Of a stretch of DNA of 64,000 nt, positions 62,301 through 64,000 are shown in pieces. A program made the translations under genes and the position numbers. Position 1 is the first letter of the stretch. Each line of letters opens with the position of its first letter. Origin of the DNA: Nansenia antarctica (taxonomy: Eukaryota > Chordata > Actinopteri > Argentiniformes > Microstomatidae); contig OZ022339.1 of the NCBI GenBank assembly GCA_963989245.1, positions 92,865,142 to 92,929,141 of the forward strand, read 5' to 3'. The notes below the pieces were generated by a model. That model worked only from the letters and a program-made list of their open reading frames with translations, was not told where the DNA came from and made no database searches.

Positions 62301-63735
62301 AGTGAATTAAACTGTCTGGCCACGCCCCTTAACTGTCTAAGCCACTCCCACTTGGACACAAGCTCCTCACACTTTGATACAAGCCACTCCCACTTTGATA
62401 CAGGCCACACCCACTTTGATAAAGCCACTTCCTGCTTTTAATTCATGAATTAAACTGTCTGGCCACGCCCCTTAACTGTCTAAGCCACTCCCACTTTGAC
62501 ACAAGCTCCACCCACTTTGATACAAGCCACTCCCACTTTGATACAGGCCACGCCCACTTTGATAAAGCCACTTCCTGCTTCTAATGAATGAATTAAACTG
62601 TCTGGCCACGCCCCTTAACTGTCTAAGCCCCTCCCACTTTGATACAAGCCACTCCCACTTTGATACAAGCCACTCCCACTTTGATACAAGCCACTCCCAC
62701 TTTGATACAAGCCACGCCCACTTTGATAAAGCCACTTCCTGCTTTTAATTCATGAATTAAACTGTCTGGCCACACCCCTTAACTGTCTAAGCCACTCCCA
62801 CTTGGACACAAGCTCCTCCCACTTTGATACAGGCCACGCCCACTTTGATAAAGCCACTTCCTGCTTCTAATGAATGAATTAAACTGTCTGGCCACGCCCC
62901 TTAACTGTCTAAGCCACTCCCACTTGGACACAAGCTCCTCCCACTTTGATACAAGCCACTTTGATACAGGCCACGCCCACTTTGAAAAAGCCACTTCCTG
63001 CTTTTAATTCATGAATTAAACTGTCTGGCCACGCCCCTTAACTGTCTAAGCCACTCCCACTTTGACACAAGCTCCGCCCACTTTGATACAAGCCACTCCC
63101 ACTTGGATACAGGCCACGCCCCTTAACTGTCTAAGCCACTCCCACTTTGACACAAGCTCCGCCCACTTTGATACAAGCCACTCCCACTTGGATACAGGCC
63201 ACGCCCACTTTGATAAAGCCACTTCCTGCTTTTAATGAATGAATTAAACTGTCTGGCCACGCCCCTTAACTGTCTAAGCCCCGCCCACTTTGATACAAGC
63301 CACTCCCACTTGGATACAGGCCACGCCATCTTTGATACAAGCCACTTCCCCCTTTTAATTAATTAATGAATGAATTAAAACTGTCTGGCCACGCCCCTTA
63401 ACTGTCTAAGCCACTCCCACTTTGACACAAGCTCCACCCACTTTGATACAAGCCACTCCCACTTTGATACAGGCCACGCCCACTTTGATAAAGCCACTTC
63501 CTGCTTTTAATGAATGAATTAAACTGTCTGGCCACGCCCCTTAACTGTCTAAGCCACTCCCACTTGGTCACAAGCTCCTCCCACTTTGATACAAGCCACT
63601 CCCACTTTTATATAGGCCACACCCACTTTGATACAAGCCACTCCCCCCCTTTTAATTAATTAATTAAACTGTCTGGCCACTCCCCTTAGCCACTCCCCTT
63701 AACTGTCTAAGCCACTCCCATATCAAGACAAGCCA
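62300..63735. repeat. CACGCCC-rich satellite, about ten units of 120-230 bp
   Basis: Each unit begins ATTAAACTGTCTGGCCACGC and contains CCCTTAACTGTCTAAGCCAC, then one to five copies of a 20-21 base subrepeat (CCACTCCCACTTTGATACAA) and CTTCCTGCTTTTAATGAATG. Unit starts near 62308, 62451, 62593, 62758, 62879, 63016, 63245, 63376, 63527 and 63665. Length varies by subrepeat number. Confidence 0.95.
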
Positions 63736-63744
63736 CTCCCACTC

Positions 63745-63817
63745 ACACGGGTACATACACACACACACATACCTACACACAGGTTATATACACACACACA
63801 CACACACACACACAGGT

Positions 63818-63854
<37 letters not shown>

Positions 63855-63863
63855 TATATATAT

Positions 63864-63898
<35 letters not shown>
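63745..63898. repeat. (AC)n microsatellites with CAGGTTATA
   Basis: Four AC runs separated by CAGGTTATA-type spacers. Confidence 0.95.
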
Positions 63899-64000
63899 AC
63901 TATACTATTGTAACCTCCAGTAATCCAGGTTCCCCTCAACAAAGAGGCACTGAGAGCGTCTTATAAAAAGTTCAAGTTTATTACACAGTTGTAGTAAAAG

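Noticed and set aside
62472..63329. Repeated frame coding (V)SKWEWLVSKWE
   Set aside because: It follows the 20-21 base satellite subrepeat and changes frame from unit to unit; no start context or splice signals.

Overview
The window is genomic DNA of a bony fish, almost certainly a teleost. There are no bacterial operons or Shine-Dalgarno-led genes. The coding matches are vertebrate host genes (TET3, INO80E, SMC6, HLTF, an A1 aspartic peptidase), usually as pieces, and nearly all other structure is transposable elements typical of teleosts: L2, L1, Rex1-like and restriction-endonuclease LINEs, a Penelope element, BEL/Pao and other LTR elements, hAT, piggyBac and a Mutator-like transposase gene. 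CA/GT microsatellites and minisatellites are abundant. The species cannot be fixed from the sequence alone.

Layout. 1-1663: the 5' part of a minus-strand piggyBac element with its TTAA border, next to a leftover aspartic-peptidase exon. 2559-3441: a 52-bp minisatellite. 3795-7227: an unrecognised minus-strand Ala/Glu-rich coiled-coil gene whose exons are tandemly duplicated. 8257-9009: a hAT MITE carrying a long internal hairpin. 9.3-13.9 kb: no genes seen. 13.9-15.8 kb: a truncated L2 LINE. 15.9-16.3 kb: a repeat rich in ATTCC with a perfect 32-bp hairpin. 16.9-24.1 kb: seven tandem units of about 1.06 kb, each built from three reordered pieces of the 3' end of a TET3 gene; two further TET3 exon pieces follow, to 24.95 kb.

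25.9-27.5 kb: an intronless INO80E copy split by a solo LTR. 27.9-31.7 kb: a broken BEL/Pao element in which two host-like exons, the first coding a signal peptide, sit inside the reverse transcriptase/RNase H region. 32.0-33.8 kb: LINE, C2H2 zinc finger and L1 fragments butted together. 34.15-36.86 kb: a three-exon Mutator-like transposase gene that is open throughout, the only clearly intact multi-exon gene here. 37.06-38.7 kb: a 28S rRNA fragment containing an inverted 40-bp piece of an SMC6 exon that also occurs 1.2 kb downstream. 38.85-40.7 kb: a LINE with a restriction-like endonuclease whose 5' half is inverted.

42-48.3 kb: a Rex1-like LINE, LTR-like and hAT repeats, two minisatellites, an intronless HLTF C-terminus, a hAT with a nested MITE, and an L1 tail. 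48.9-52.3 kb: a Penelope element with SGNH, RT and GIY-YIG domains. 52.3-54.6 kb: a LINE interrupted by a hAT. 54.8-60.6 kb: a full-length LTR element with GTAC target duplications and a LINE in its 5' LTR. 62.3-63.9 kb: a CACGCCC-rich satellite and AC repeats.

The genes do not form a pathway. The window reads as a rearrangement-prone region where host exons have been copied, shuffled and amplified among transposons. Its most unusual part is the TET3-derived mosaic satellite, followed by the 28S/SMC6 chimera.
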